The notes under the pieces are model-generated. The model saw only the letters and a program-made list of their open reading frames with translations. It was not told the DNA's origin and searched no databases. Shown here piece after piece: positions 47,758 to 56,421 of a stretch of DNA of 64,000 nt. Every line of letters begins with the position of its first letter. Within the stretch, counting starts at the first letter, position 1. A program made the position numbers and the translations under genes. The DNA lies in the NCBI RefSeq assembly GCF_015704895.1, contig NZ_JADQWB010000014.1, positions 1-64,000 on the forward strand, in the 5' to 3' direction. The DNA comes from Agrobacterium leguminum (GTDB lineage Bacteria; Pseudomonadota; Alphaproteobacteria; Rhizobiales; Rhizobiaceae).

Positions 47758-49422
47758 TCAACGGGTCCTTAGAAAACGATAACCCTCATTGAAATCATTG
47801 GTATATATTCGGTCCGTCGCCACAAAGGGCACAGTCCGGCGATAGTCTTCAAACAGCGCTTTTGTTCCCGCTCCCAACTGCCCGGGTTTACGTAGATCAA
47901 CGGCTTGCGCGGCATGTAACAACTGTATCGAGGACATCCAGTAGAGATTATCCAGAATTCGGCCGAGATTGGCGACCGAAAGCGGTGCGTGGCTGTCCAG
48001 ATCCTCGATATTTCCTGCCATTGCGATCGAGCCGACGGGAGCCTGCGCGCCGATCTGCTGGTTTTCGGCCAGAAGCGCGACGAGCGGTTTCTGGATCGCG
48101 CCAAACGCATGCCCTTGATTGGTTTCAGCAGCAAGGAACCGCGAAAGATGCGTCATATCTGGATTTTCGAAGCGGATCGTCTGCATCGTAATGGCCTGTG
48201 ACAGACGCACCAGCGCCGTGTTCAGAGCCTCAACCCTTGAGGCCACCGGCAGCATCTCAAAACCCGCACTCGGATAGATCGCTCCCGATACTTCGCCCTC
48301 GATAAAATATTGGGAGACCTGTCCGGAAGCCTTGTCGTCTAAGGCTCCCGCAACCACGCCCGGATTGTCATCACTGTGATTGATCTGGATTTCCAGCGCC
48401 TTGGTCAAATCCTGCGTTGCTATTTCGGCTCCGCCAAGCACATAGGCCATGGTGCGATAAGACAGCGGGTCCTGCAGTGCCCGGTCCTTCGCGGGTGACC
48501 AGAGATAGCTGCCGTCAAGGGCAGAGCGAACCATCAGTGCCCCGAATGTGTTTTCGGCAAAGGGACGCAGCTCGTTCGTGGCTGCGAGGAAAGGGGCGAC
48601 ATTGCCGTTAAAACCTTCCAGTGCCAAACCAAAGACAACGGCTTCCTTCTCGAGATAACCCGCCGTATCGTGCGCCAGCAGGGCAGCCTGCCCGGCGGTC
48701 AGCGCATTCGTGCTGAGGATCGAAAGGAAATCCTTGCCAACCGGCTCGAGCGGAGCGATGCCGGCCTCTGCCAGGGCGCGCGCTGCGGGAATGCGGTTGC
48801 CTTTCATGAAGACTTCCCCCTCGCCGACCATCGCCAGACCGATATGGGAGGCAAGGGTGATATCCGCCTCGCCAACAGAACCGCGTGAAGGAACGACCGG
48901 GGTGATCCCCTGCTCCAGAAACTGTCGATACATTTCCGCGACAGCGCTCTGAACGCCGGTTCGGCCGGTTGCAATCTGGTTTAGACGGATCGCCATGCCC
49001 GCCCTCACGGCCTCGACCGCCATCGGCTCGCCCACGCCCGCGCCATGCGCGCGCAGGGATGTCGAATTGAAAGCGCGTGACAGTTTCAGCAGATCGTCGT
49101 CCAGCACGCGCTTGCCGTCCTTCATCGCGAAAACTGGGCGATCCTTGTTCCAGCCAACGCCGACCGTCAGGCCGTAGACCGCCTTGCCTTGCAGGGCGGC
49201 CTCCATCACCAGATCAAAGCCTTCGGCGATCCGTTTGCCCGCGCTCTCGGTGAGAGTAATTTTGGCGCTGTCGTCCCGCGCCAGGCCGACGACCTGTTCC
49301 ACGGTCAGGTTTTGACCGTCGATGGACCAATGTTCCGCCCGTGCGTTTGAAGCAGCAAGCCCGGCGATCGCAAAAGCTGTGACAATGGAGAAGCGATGAA
49401 TAGTCCCGTTTTTAACAGACAT
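47758..49422 (-). CDS. Aromatic amino acid lyase-fold protein without MIO motif; probable ergothionase
   Basis: 554 residues with a Sec-type signal (MSVKNGTIHRFSIVTAFAIA, cleavage near ARAE at residue 30), so it is predicted to be periplasmic. The histidine/phenylalanine ammonia-lyase fold is plain: AVYGLTVGVG with the catalytic tyrosine, FNSTSLRAHGAGVG, and the C-terminal SHAPLSVANLGRILDN. Where lyases have RGSLGASGDLAPL, whose Ala-Ser-Gly makes the MIO group, this has RGSVGEADITLASH, so MIO cannot form. Ergothionase, which removes trimethylamine from ergothioneine, belongs to this fold and needs no MIO. It is the last gene of the operon whose other members fit that pathway. A histidine ammonia-lyase role is unlikely. 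Confidence 0.78.
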   Translation of the reverse strand: MSVKNGTIHRFSIVTAFAIAGLAASNARAEHWSIDGQNLTVEQVVGLARDDSAKITLTESAGKRIAEGFDLVMEAALQGKAVYGLTVGVGWNKDRPVFAMKDGKRVLDDDLLKLSRAFNSTSLRAHGAGVGEPMAVEAVRAGMAIRLNQIATGRTGVQSAVAEMYRQFLEQGITPVVPSRGSVGEADITLASHIGLAMVGEGEVFMKGNRIPAARALAEAGIAPLEPVGKDFLSILSTNALTAGQAALLAHDTAGYLEKEAVVFGLALEGFNGNVAPFLAATNELRPFAENTFGALMVRSALDGSYLWSPAKDRALQDPLSYRTMAYVLGGAEIATQDLTKALEIQINHSDDNPGVVAGALDDKASGQVSQYFIEGEVSGAIYPSAGFEMLPVASRVEALNTALVRLSQAITMQTIRFENPDMTHLSRFLAAETNQGHAFGAIQKPLVALLAENQQIGAQAPVGSIAMAGNIEDLDSHAPLSVANLGRILDNLYWMSSIQLLHAAQAVDLRKPGQLGAGTKALFEDYRRTVPFVATDRIYTNDFNEGYRFLRTR

Positions 49423-49562
49423 GATGTTCCCTTGAGTTGGTTATTATTATGCCGTCATGTTTGCAGCACTGTCCGGCGTCGAAACGGCTTCGCTTCAACT
49501 GGAAATTTCCAGACATGACGGGTGGAGCAATGGGGAGCTGGGCCTTGAGTGGCCCATCTCCT

Positions 49563-50870
49563 TCAGTTCGTGGAATACGGCTTCGGCAGGATCAGGACCG
49601 CTATCAGCGATATGAACGCCGCGGCCATGACGTAAAATCCGGGCCCGTGATAACCGATACCCGTGCTGCCAAGCCAGGTCAGCGTCGCCGGGGCAAATCC
49701 TCCGAAGATCGTCACGGCGGCATTGTAGGCCAATGACATGCCGGTGGTGCGGATATTCGTCGGGAAAACCTCAGACAGGGTTGCGGGTGCGACCCCGACA
49801 TATCCCGAGACCATGATGCAGAAGAGGCTTTGCACGATGATGAGCGTCGTCAGCGTTGGCGAAGATTGCAGCCACCAGATCAGGGGATAGACAGCGACCA
49901 GCATGGCGCCGGCGGCAATGGCGAGCATCAAGCGCCGACCGATCCTGTCCGAAATGCTGCCGGCGCTGACGCAACCGACGGCAAGGAAGACGTTACCAAT
50001 CAGCGATGCCGTAAACGCCTCCGAAGGGCTGAAACCGAAAGCACGCTGAACGAAGATCGGCATGTAGATGATCAGCACATAGACGCAAACCGCCCACAGG
50101 ATCGAGAAAGCGAAGCCTTTGATCAGATGGCCGAAATAGTCCGAGAAGACGAGCTTGAGGGGTGTTTTGGCGGACTGGTTCTCGAGACTTGCCTGTTCGG
50201 CCTGAAAAGCCGGCGTTTCGTCCAGTGTCTTGCGCAGCCACAGGCCCACCGGCGCGATCAATACGCCAATGAAGAACGGAATCCGCCAGCCCCAGTCTCC
50301 GATCTCCTGCTCCGTCAGAAGCGAGGTGACCGCAAAGGCGACGAGTGCACCCATGATGTTGGAAATCGCCATGCTTGCCTGGAGCCAGGAAGCATATTTG
50401 CCTTTTTTGTCGGCGGGCGCATGTTCGACAAGAAAGGCGGCTGCTCCGCCGATTTCTCCACCCGCGGAGAAGCCCTGAAGCACTCGTCCGGCAAGGATCA
50501 TGAGCGGCGCTCCCACACCGATCGCGGCATAGGTCGGCGCCACCGCGATCAGCAGGGTACCCGCCGCCATGATCATGATGGTCAGGAACAGTGCGGCCTT
50601 TCGGCCGGCCTTGTCGCCATAGACCCCGATCACGATGGCTCCCAGGGGGCGGATCACGAAGCCTAGCCCAAAGGCGAGGAAGGCTTTCACGAGTTCGACC
50701 GTGTGATCGCCGCCGGGAAAGAAATTATGGGCGATATAGATGGCAAACAGCGCATAGACGGTGAAGTCATACCATTCCAGGGCATTGCCTATCGATGCCG
50801 CGGCAACGGCGCGCTCCGGTGATGACCGTCTGGCCGGTGTCACTGACAAATTTTGATATGTTTTTTCCAT
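49563..50870 (-). CDS. MFS transporter, metabolite:H+ symporter (MHS/ProP-like) family
   Basis: 435 residues with about 12 membrane helices. MHS marks are ASIGNALEWYDFTVYALF, GDKAGRKAALFLTIMIM and RVLQGFSAGGEIGGAAAFLV. The family imports betaines (ProP), citrate, 2-oxoglutarate and aromatic acids with protons. In this operon it would import either ergothioneine (a betaine) or thiourocanate made outside the membrane by the exported lyase. GAGGGGACAATA precedes the ATG. There are 140 bases to the lyase gene and 103 to the hydratase gene. Confidence 0.88.
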   Translation of the reverse strand: MEKTYQNLSVTPARRSSPERAVAAASIGNALEWYDFTVYALFAIYIAHNFFPGGDHTVELVKAFLAFGLGFVIRPLGAIVIGVYGDKAGRKAALFLTIMIMAAGTLLIAVAPTYAAIGVGAPLMILAGRVLQGFSAGGEIGGAAAFLVEHAPADKKGKYASWLQASMAISNIMGALVAFAVTSLLTEQEIGDWGWRIPFFIGVLIAPVGLWLRKTLDETPAFQAEQASLENQSAKTPLKLVFSDYFGHLIKGFAFSILWAVCVYVLIIYMPIFVQRAFGFSPSEAFTASLIGNVFLAVGCVSAGSISDRIGRRLMLAIAAGAMLVAVYPLIWWLQSSPTLTTLIIVQSLFCIMVSGYVGVAPATLSEVFPTNIRTTGMSLAYNAAVTIFGGFAPATLTWLGSTGIGYHGPGFYVMAAAFISLIAVLILPKPYSTN

Positions 50871-50973
50871 TATTGTCCCCTCTTGGCCTGCCGGCGACGG
50901 CAGGCGGTGTTGATTGGTGATCGTAATTTTCCGCCGCTCATGGCGATTGATGGCGTCTCCTCGCTTTGACCCG

Positions 50974-52632
50974 TCAGATCTGCACGTGATTTATGCCCTT
51001 GCTGGCAATTTCATCCTGTGCCTCGGCATAGCCCGCATCCGCGTAACGGATGACGCCGAGTCCCGTATCGTTATCGAGCGATTGCGAGAGCCGGTCGTCA
51101 GCCGCATTGGTGCCATCAGCGACGATCGTGACCCCTGCCGAGGTCATGAAACCCGCATAACCCCCGCCGCCGGAATGAAGTGCGACAAGGTCGGCGCGCG
51201 AAGCGCAGAGCAACATCGCGTCAAGAAGCGGCCAGTCGGCAATGGCGTCCGAGCCGTCAAGCATGTTCTCCGTCATGATGTTCGGATGCGCCATGCCCGC
51301 TGAATCGAGGTGATCGCGAGAGAAGGCAACCGGCCCCTTCAATTCGCCCGAAGCGACCAGACCATTGACCCGCCGTGCGAGTGCGCTTCGTTCGCCATGG
51401 CCGAGCCAGGCGATGCGCGCCGGCAGCCCCTCGAACGGAACGTACTTGCGCGCCAGCGAAATCCAGTTGGTAACAATCTTGTTGTCCGGAAACATCTCCA
51501 GCACCAGCTCGTCTATCCGCCCAATGTCCGAGGCCTCGCCCGACAGGGCCATCCAGCGGAAGGGACCAATCGCCCGGCAGAACAGCGGGCGCAGATAAGC
51601 TTCGGTGAAGACCGGAATGTCGAAGGCGTCAGCAACGCCACCGGCCTGCGCCTGCGTGCGGATCAGGTTGCCATTGTCGAAAACCTCCGAGCCGGCCCGC
51701 TGGAATGCCAGCATGGCTGTTACCTGTTTGGCAATCGACACCCTGCCGGCCTCGATCAGTTCATCCGGATTCTGGCTGCGCAGGCGGCGTACCCGTTCCA
51801 GATCGTAACCGATTGGAATATAGCCATAAACAAGATCATGGGCGGAGGTCTGGTCGGTCACGATATCCGGGATGATCCCGCGCGCAGCTATTTCGGGATA
51901 GATTTCCGCTGCATTGCCGACAAGTCCGACGGACAGCGCCTCACCCTTTGCGCGTGCCTCTTCAATCCGTGCCAGTGCGCTATCGAGATCATCGGCAATC
52001 TCGTCCAGATAGCCGATATCCTTGCGGGTGCGGGCCCGTTCCGGATTGATCTCTATGCACAGGATGGCCGCGCCTGCCATGCGACCGGCAAGCGGCTGCG
52101 CTCCTCCCATCCCACCAAGGCCCGCGGTCAGTACGAAACGCCCGTTGAGCGTGCCACCGAAGCGGCGTTCGGCAATGCGCATGAAGATTTCATAGGTACC
52201 CTGAATGACGCCCTGCGAGCCGATATATTGCCATGCCCCCGCAGTCAGGCCGCCCCAGCATATGAGGCCCTTGCGTTCGAGAGCATAAAAATTCTCGGCC
52301 TTGGCCCATTGGCCGACCATGTTGCAATTGGCCATGATGACCATCGGGGCCTCGGTCGAAGTCTTCATCAAGCCGACCGGCTTTCCCGACTGGATGACGA
52401 GCGTCTGATCCTCATCCATGGTGGTCAATGCACGCACGATGGCATCATATGCGGCCTTGTTGCGCGCCGCCTTCCCGAGCGCGGCATAGACAACGAGGTT
52501 TTCCGGGTCTTCACCCACAGCCAGCACGTTTTCCATAAGGCGCAGCAGGGCTTCCTGCCGCCAGCCCTTCGCTCGAAGGTCCGGGCCTGAAGGGATCGGG
52601 AAGCCGGGATTGCGGGGATTCTCTCTCGGCAT
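50974..52632 (-). CDS. Urocanate hydratase family (HutU-like), probable thiourocanate hydratase
   Basis: 552 residues, the length of urocanase, with strong likeness throughout: GGLTAGAWQYIGSQGVIQGT, the NAD-binding region GLGGMGGAQPL, FDNGNLIRTQAQAGG and RPLFCRAIGPFRW. Urocanases carry a cysteine in LPARICW (Cys410 in Pseudomonas); here LPARIAW has alanine at residue 408. The later HSGGGVG stretch reads HSGGGGYAGF. These changes near the active site, and the absence of hutI, hutG and a normal hutH, suggest another urocanate-like substrate. The neighbours point to thiourocanate. It lies 2 bases after the DUF917 gene. Confidence 0.85.
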   Translation of the reverse strand: MPRENPRNPGFPIPSGPDLRAKGWRQEALLRLMENVLAVGEDPENLVVYAALGKAARNKAAYDAIVRALTTMDEDQTLVIQSGKPVGLMKTSTEAPMVIMANCNMVGQWAKAENFYALERKGLICWGGLTAGAWQYIGSQGVIQGTYEIFMRIAERRFGGTLNGRFVLTAGLGGMGGAQPLAGRMAGAAILCIEINPERARTRKDIGYLDEIADDLDSALARIEEARAKGEALSVGLVGNAAEIYPEIAARGIIPDIVTDQTSAHDLVYGYIPIGYDLERVRRLRSQNPDELIEAGRVSIAKQVTAMLAFQRAGSEVFDNGNLIRTQAQAGGVADAFDIPVFTEAYLRPLFCRAIGPFRWMALSGEASDIGRIDELVLEMFPDNKIVTNWISLARKYVPFEGLPARIAWLGHGERSALARRVNGLVASGELKGPVAFSRDHLDSAGMAHPNIMTENMLDGSDAIADWPLLDAMLLCASRADLVALHSGGGGYAGFMTSAGVTIVADGTNAADDRLSQSLDNDTGLGVIRYADAGYAEAQDEIASKGINHVQI

Positions 52633-52634
52633 CT

Positions 52635-53726
52635 TCAGGCCTCCAATGCGTAGTTGGTCAGGTTGATACCCATGACCTTTTCGGGGTGGACATAGATCGC
52701 CGGGTCCATCAGACCCGCGCCGATCGGAATGAGGGTCTTCGGGACATGCAGCAGGTGGATCTTCATGCCGACCTTCAGCTCGCCGACAGACAGCGGCTCG
52801 ATCTCCTGCGACAACGTGGTGATGACATCCGGAAAGGTTGCGAGACGACGGCCATCTACCGCATCGACCGCCATGTATTCGTTCATCACATGCAGGGTCA
52901 GCGCCGCATCGCCCCTGCCGATGGTGACCGTACCGACGTCGAAAGCCTCATTCGTATAAACGACATCCTTCGCGGTGATCTCTCCTTCAATCATGATCCT
53001 GCCGCCCGTGGTCGCAAGGATCGCGTCGAGGACCGCCGCATGCCCTCGAGGCTCGGCGGCGAGGATTGCGTGACCAAGCTCCAGCGCCTTGGAGATTCCG
53101 CCGAGCGCCGCATTTTTCGCGACGTAGCCAGCACGAACCGGATTGCGGGCCGAGGCGATGAAACCGCCCGACATGTCGGAGGCCGTGCGCAGAATGGGAG
53201 AGATGCGGCCGGTTGCGCCACGCGTTACGAGTTCGATATAGCGATTCTGGTCGCGATTTCCGCCAACGGCGGTCTGGATCGACTGGTCCGGTTTTCCGGC
53301 CATGCCGATTGCCCCCATGTCGCCGGTGGGATGGGCGCGCATGTCACCCACCGCGTCCAGCACCTTGCAGCCAAGGATAGCCGAAGGCAGCCATGCGTTG
53401 AGGGTCGAGGACTTGCCGTTCTGCCCGATCATCAGGGCCGCGACCTTCGCACCAAGTTCATCCTGCAAAAGCTGCACGGCCTTGACATAATCCACGCCCC
53501 GCATTTCCCAGGGCGTCGTGGAAGCCGGCGCACCGATGGCGGCAGCCGTCGCCACCCAGTCATCTTCGTTCAATTCGTCGATGGAGACGAGTTCCGGCGC
53601 ACCGGCGTTCACCGCGGCATAGCCCAGCATCCGTCCATGATGGACCCAGCCGCCACCGCCGGCCGCATAGACCGCGCCTCCCCGCACCGCAGGTTCCACA
53701 TCCTTCTCCGTCAGAATTCTGGCCAC
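52635..53726 (-). CDS. DUF917 / S-methyl-thiohydantoin desulfurase (S-Me-THD) family protein
   Basis: 363 residues. The family's start, LTEKDVEPAVRGGAVYAAGG, and the middle SSTLNAWLPSAILGCKVLDA with DMRAHPTGDMG are clear. PF06032 is named for S-methyl-thiohydantoin desulfurase and is often found beside hydantoinases. In this operon it would convert the 2-thioxo-imidazolidinone propionate made by the hydratase into hydantoin-5-propionate, releasing sulfide. It has 2-base gaps to both neighbours, so it is tightly co-transcribed. The catalytic residues of the family are not known to me. Confidence 0.82.
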   Translation of the reverse strand: MARILTEKDVEPAVRGGAVYAAGGGGWVHHGRMLGYAAVNAGAPELVSIDELNEDDWVATAAAIGAPASTTPWEMRGVDYVKAVQLLQDELGAKVAALMIGQNGKSSTLNAWLPSAILGCKVLDAVGDMRAHPTGDMGAIGMAGKPDQSIQTAVGGNRDQNRYIELVTRGATGRISPILRTASDMSGGFIASARNPVRAGYVAKNAALGGISKALELGHAILAAEPRGHAAVLDAILATTGGRIMIEGEITAKDVVYTNEAFDVGTVTIGRGDAALTLHVMNEYMAVDAVDGRRLATFPDVITTLSQEIEPLSVGELKVGMKIHLLHVPKTLIPIGAGLMDPAIYVHPEKVMGINLTNYALEA

Positions 53727-53728
53727 TT

Positions 53729-54970
53729 TCAGCCCTCCCTTTTTCTGTCCAATTCCATAATCGTGTTTGCCAGAACCTCAGCCGCCAAAGCGAGATCGGC
53801 CGCATCCGCCCACTCTTCCGGGCAATGGGAACGGCCGTCGCGGCAAGGGACGAAGAGCATCGCCGAAGGACACAGCCGTGTCATGAATGCCGCGTCATGG
53901 CCTGCACCCGACACCATCTTTCGATAGGGCGTGTCCAGCCCGTCGGCGGCCTTTGCCAGCATCTCTTGCAATCCATCATCCATCTGCATGCCGGGATTGG
54001 CGGAAATCAGCCGCGCCTCAATCGTGTTTTCGCCGTCCGCGTCAAGTCCCGTCAGCCAGGATACGAATGCTTCCTTGTCCTCGGCCCGCTCGGCGCGGAT
54101 ATCGACCAGCATGCGGACCCGGCCTGGCACCACATTGGCGGCGTTGGGGGAGATTTCGAACTCGCCCACAGTTGCGGTGAAATGTCCGGGACCCCCGGAA
54201 AGCTCCGTCGCGAACCGCTCGATCTCACTCACGATCCGCGCCGCAGCAACGAGGGCATCCGCGCGCAACCCCATCGGAGTCGTACCGGCATGATCGGGGC
54301 GACCCTTAACCTCGATCTCGACGCGATTGATGCCGACAATGGTCGTCACCACCCCAAGCGCAATCTTTTCCCGTTCGAGAACCGGCCCCTGCTCGATGTG
54401 CAGTTCCAGAAAGGCCTTCAGGTCATCAGCCAAGGGAGCTTCAAGACTTTCCGGCTTGCCGCCCACATCACGTATGGCCGTCGCCAGATCGCGCCCGTCA
54501 CTGATACGCCTCAGCCAGTCCTGCGGCAGAACGCCCGCCATTGCTCGCGAACCGATGCAGGAAACCCCGAAAATGGAGACCTCTTCAGCAAGAAAATCGA
54601 CGACGGCCAGGTTGTGCCGCAAGGCAACACCGCGCCGGGAAAGAATGCGTGCGACCTCCAATGCAACGACGACACCGGCAACGCCATCGAAACGTCCGCC
54701 GTCCGGCACAGTGTCGGAATGCGAGCCCAGCATGATCGTTCCGGCCTGCGGCTCGGTGCCTTCGCGGCGGCCGATCAGGTTCCCGCCCGCATCCGTCGAG
54801 ACATTCAATCCTTCATTCAGGAAACATCGCCGAAGATAGTCGCGCCCTTCATCGAAACGGGGCGAGAAGGCGCGGCGGGTCCAGGGACGTTCCGGATCGG
54901 TAATCTGCGCCAGCGCGTCGAGATCCGTTTCTATGTCCCTTATCGACGCGTCGAGATTGCGGCGCATCAC
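53729..54970 (-). CDS. M20 Zn-dependent hydrolase, N-carbamoyl-L-amino acid hydrolase / allantoate amidohydrolase type
   Basis: 413 residues with metal ligands in MLGSHSDTVPDGGRFDGVAG, DFLAEEVSIFGVSCIGSRAM, ELHIEQGPVLE and SGAGHDAAF. The dimerisation domain contains GRPDHAGTTPMGLRADAL. The subgroup removes carbamoyl groups (N-carbamoyl amino acids, ureidopropionate, allantoate). Here the expected substrate is N-carbamoyl-L-glutamate, giving L-glutamate, CO2 and ammonia. It overlaps the amidohydrolase stop by 4 bases. Confidence 0.88.
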   Translation of the reverse strand: MMRRNLDASIRDIETDLDALAQITDPERPWTRRAFSPRFDEGRDYLRRCFLNEGLNVSTDAGGNLIGRREGTEPQAGTIMLGSHSDTVPDGGRFDGVAGVVVALEVARILSRRGVALRHNLAVVDFLAEEVSIFGVSCIGSRAMAGVLPQDWLRRISDGRDLATAIRDVGGKPESLEAPLADDLKAFLELHIEQGPVLEREKIALGVVTTIVGINRVEIEVKGRPDHAGTTPMGLRADALVAAARIVSEIERFATELSGGPGHFTATVGEFEISPNAANVVPGRVRMLVDIRAERAEDKEAFVSWLTGLDADGENTIEARLISANPGMQMDDGLQEMLAKAADGLDTPYRKMVSGAGHDAAFMTRLCPSAMLFVPCRDGRSHCPEEWADAADLALAAEVLANTIMELDRKREG

Positions 54971-56349
54971 AACAGCACCTCGCGCAGACCAAGTGTTTCG
55001 GGCGGCCGCACGAAAATGCCGGTCCCCGGCGCAGCCAGCACGTTTTCACCGTCGAAGGCCATCTCGCCTCGCCGCCAAGTGGCTGCCACCGTCCAGGGCA
55101 GTTCCATGCCATGATAAGGCGACCACCCCGCGATGGAATGAGGACTGGTGGCTGCGTCATACACCACGGGCCGATCGACGAGCACCATGACGTCGGCGTC
55201 ACGCCCGACCTGCAACCCGCCTTTCTGGTGATCCAGACGAAAATGCCGGGCCGGATTTTCGGCCATAAGCCGGGCCGCCCACACCAGCGGCACACCGCGG
55301 GCGATCGCGCCCTTGACGAAAAGCGGCACCATCACCTCCAGCCCCGGGACGCCGGAGGCATTTTTCAGCATATCGGGATTGGTCTTGCGGTCCTCGCTCC
55401 AGCTCACGTGATCGGTGGACACCATAGACACCCGCCCTTCCGCCAGATGGCGCCAGATCGCCTCCACTTCTTTGCGGGCGCGTATCGGCGGGTTGATCTT
55501 GGCCTTGCCGCCAAGCCGCGCGACATCGTTCTCCTCATCCAGAACAAGGTAGTGAATGCAGCATTCGACTGAAGAATATCGGCCGTTCCTGCGGTACATC
55601 TCGGCGATCTCGTAACCGCGGCTGACGGAGCAATGGACGACATGTGCCGGGCAATCTGTCTCGGCGCCGGTTTCATAAATCTGCAGCATCGCCAGCGTCT
55701 CGGCCAGTTCGGGACGCGACAGGCCGTGCGCACGCCAATCGGTTATACCGGATACCTCCACCTCGGAAATCGCGGCGCGGACATAGGCGTCGTCCTCATT
55801 GTGCACGCCTGCGGCAAGCCCGGTCTTTGCAATCTCGGCGAAGCAGGCGCGAAGCAGCGCAGGTGGGATACGTGGAAAGCGTTGAGGATCCGTGCCGAAG
55901 GTCGAGAACTTGTAGGCGCAAACTCCCGCCGCCGCCTGTTCGGCAATGCGGGCAGAACCCTCTTGCGGATCGACGGTGCCATAAAGCGCGACATCGATGC
56001 GCGCCTCCGCGTCGATCATCGCGACCTTGCGCCTGACGGCCTCGGCGGAACACACAAGATTGCCCTCATCATAGGGCATGTCCACGATTGTCGTGACGCC
56101 GCCCGCCGCCGCCGCACGGGTCGAGGCCGCAAAACCTTCGGCCCCCTTCTGCGACAGCGAGTGCACCTGTGCGTCTATGGCGCCAGGCAATATAAGGCCG
56201 GTGCCGAAATCATGATTTTCTCGTCCAGCCGGCGCGGGCCCCTCTCCGATGAGTGCCGTTTTCCCCTCGCGAATAGCCACGAAACCTCGAGAAATCTCGC
56301 GGTCGGTCAGAATGACTCGCCCCGCCAAAACCGTATCGAAATCCGCCAT
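54967..56349 (-). CDS. Amidohydrolase, hydantoinase/allantoinase-like; probable hydantoin-5-propionate amidohydrolase
   Basis: 460 residues of the cyclic-amidohydrolase superfamily, with TTIVDMPYDEGN, the lysine for carbamylation at about 147 (GVCAYKFSTFG), HNEDD, HVVHCSVSRGYE and STDHVSWSEDRK. The usual metal motif HxH reads QVH (residues 61-63, GAIDAQVHS), so one ligand is exchanged. It would open the hydantoin ring of hydantoin-5-propionate to N-carbamoyl-glutamate. An AGGAGG ribosome-binding site precedes the ATG. It is the first gene of the operon, with the regulator divergent 72 bases away. Confidence 0.87.
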   Translation of the reverse strand: MADFDTVLAGRVILTDREISRGFVAIREGKTALIGEGPAPAGRENHDFGTGLILPGAIDAQVHSLSQKGAEGFAASTRAAAAGGVTTIVDMPYDEGNLVCSAEAVRRKVAMIDAEARIDVALYGTVDPQEGSARIAEQAAAGVCAYKFSTFGTDPQRFPRIPPALLRACFAEIAKTGLAAGVHNEDDAYVRAAISEVEVSGITDWRAHGLSRPELAETLAMLQIYETGAETDCPAHVVHCSVSRGYEIAEMYRRNGRYSSVECCIHYLVLDEENDVARLGGKAKINPPIRARKEVEAIWRHLAEGRVSMVSTDHVSWSEDRKTNPDMLKNASGVPGLEVMVPLFVKGAIARGVPLVWAARLMAENPARHFRLDHQKGGLQVGRDADVMVLVDRPVVYDAATSPHSIAGWSPYHGMELPWTVAATWRRGEMAFDGENVLAAPGTGIFVRPPETLGLREVLL

Positions 56350-56421
56350 GTCGTCCTCCTGTCATATTTCGACTATGAGGCACAATTAAATTAGTGGTAT
56401 ATCCCAAAATCCGGACAGACG
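56350..56421. promoter_or_regulatory. Divergent promoter region of the ergothioneine-type operon and its regulator
   Basis: 72 AT-richer bases separate the operon's first gene from the divergent LysR-type gene. The stretch ATTAAATTAGTGGTAT is promoter-like. LysR regulators normally bind such short divergent gaps. No single dyad could be chosen with confidence. Confidence 0.4.

Noticed and set aside
47758..52632. Classical histidine utilisation (hutH-hutU) operon
   Set aside because: The lyase lacks the MIO tripeptide and is exported, hutI and hutG are missing, and DUF917 plus hydantoinase and carbamoylase genes are present instead.
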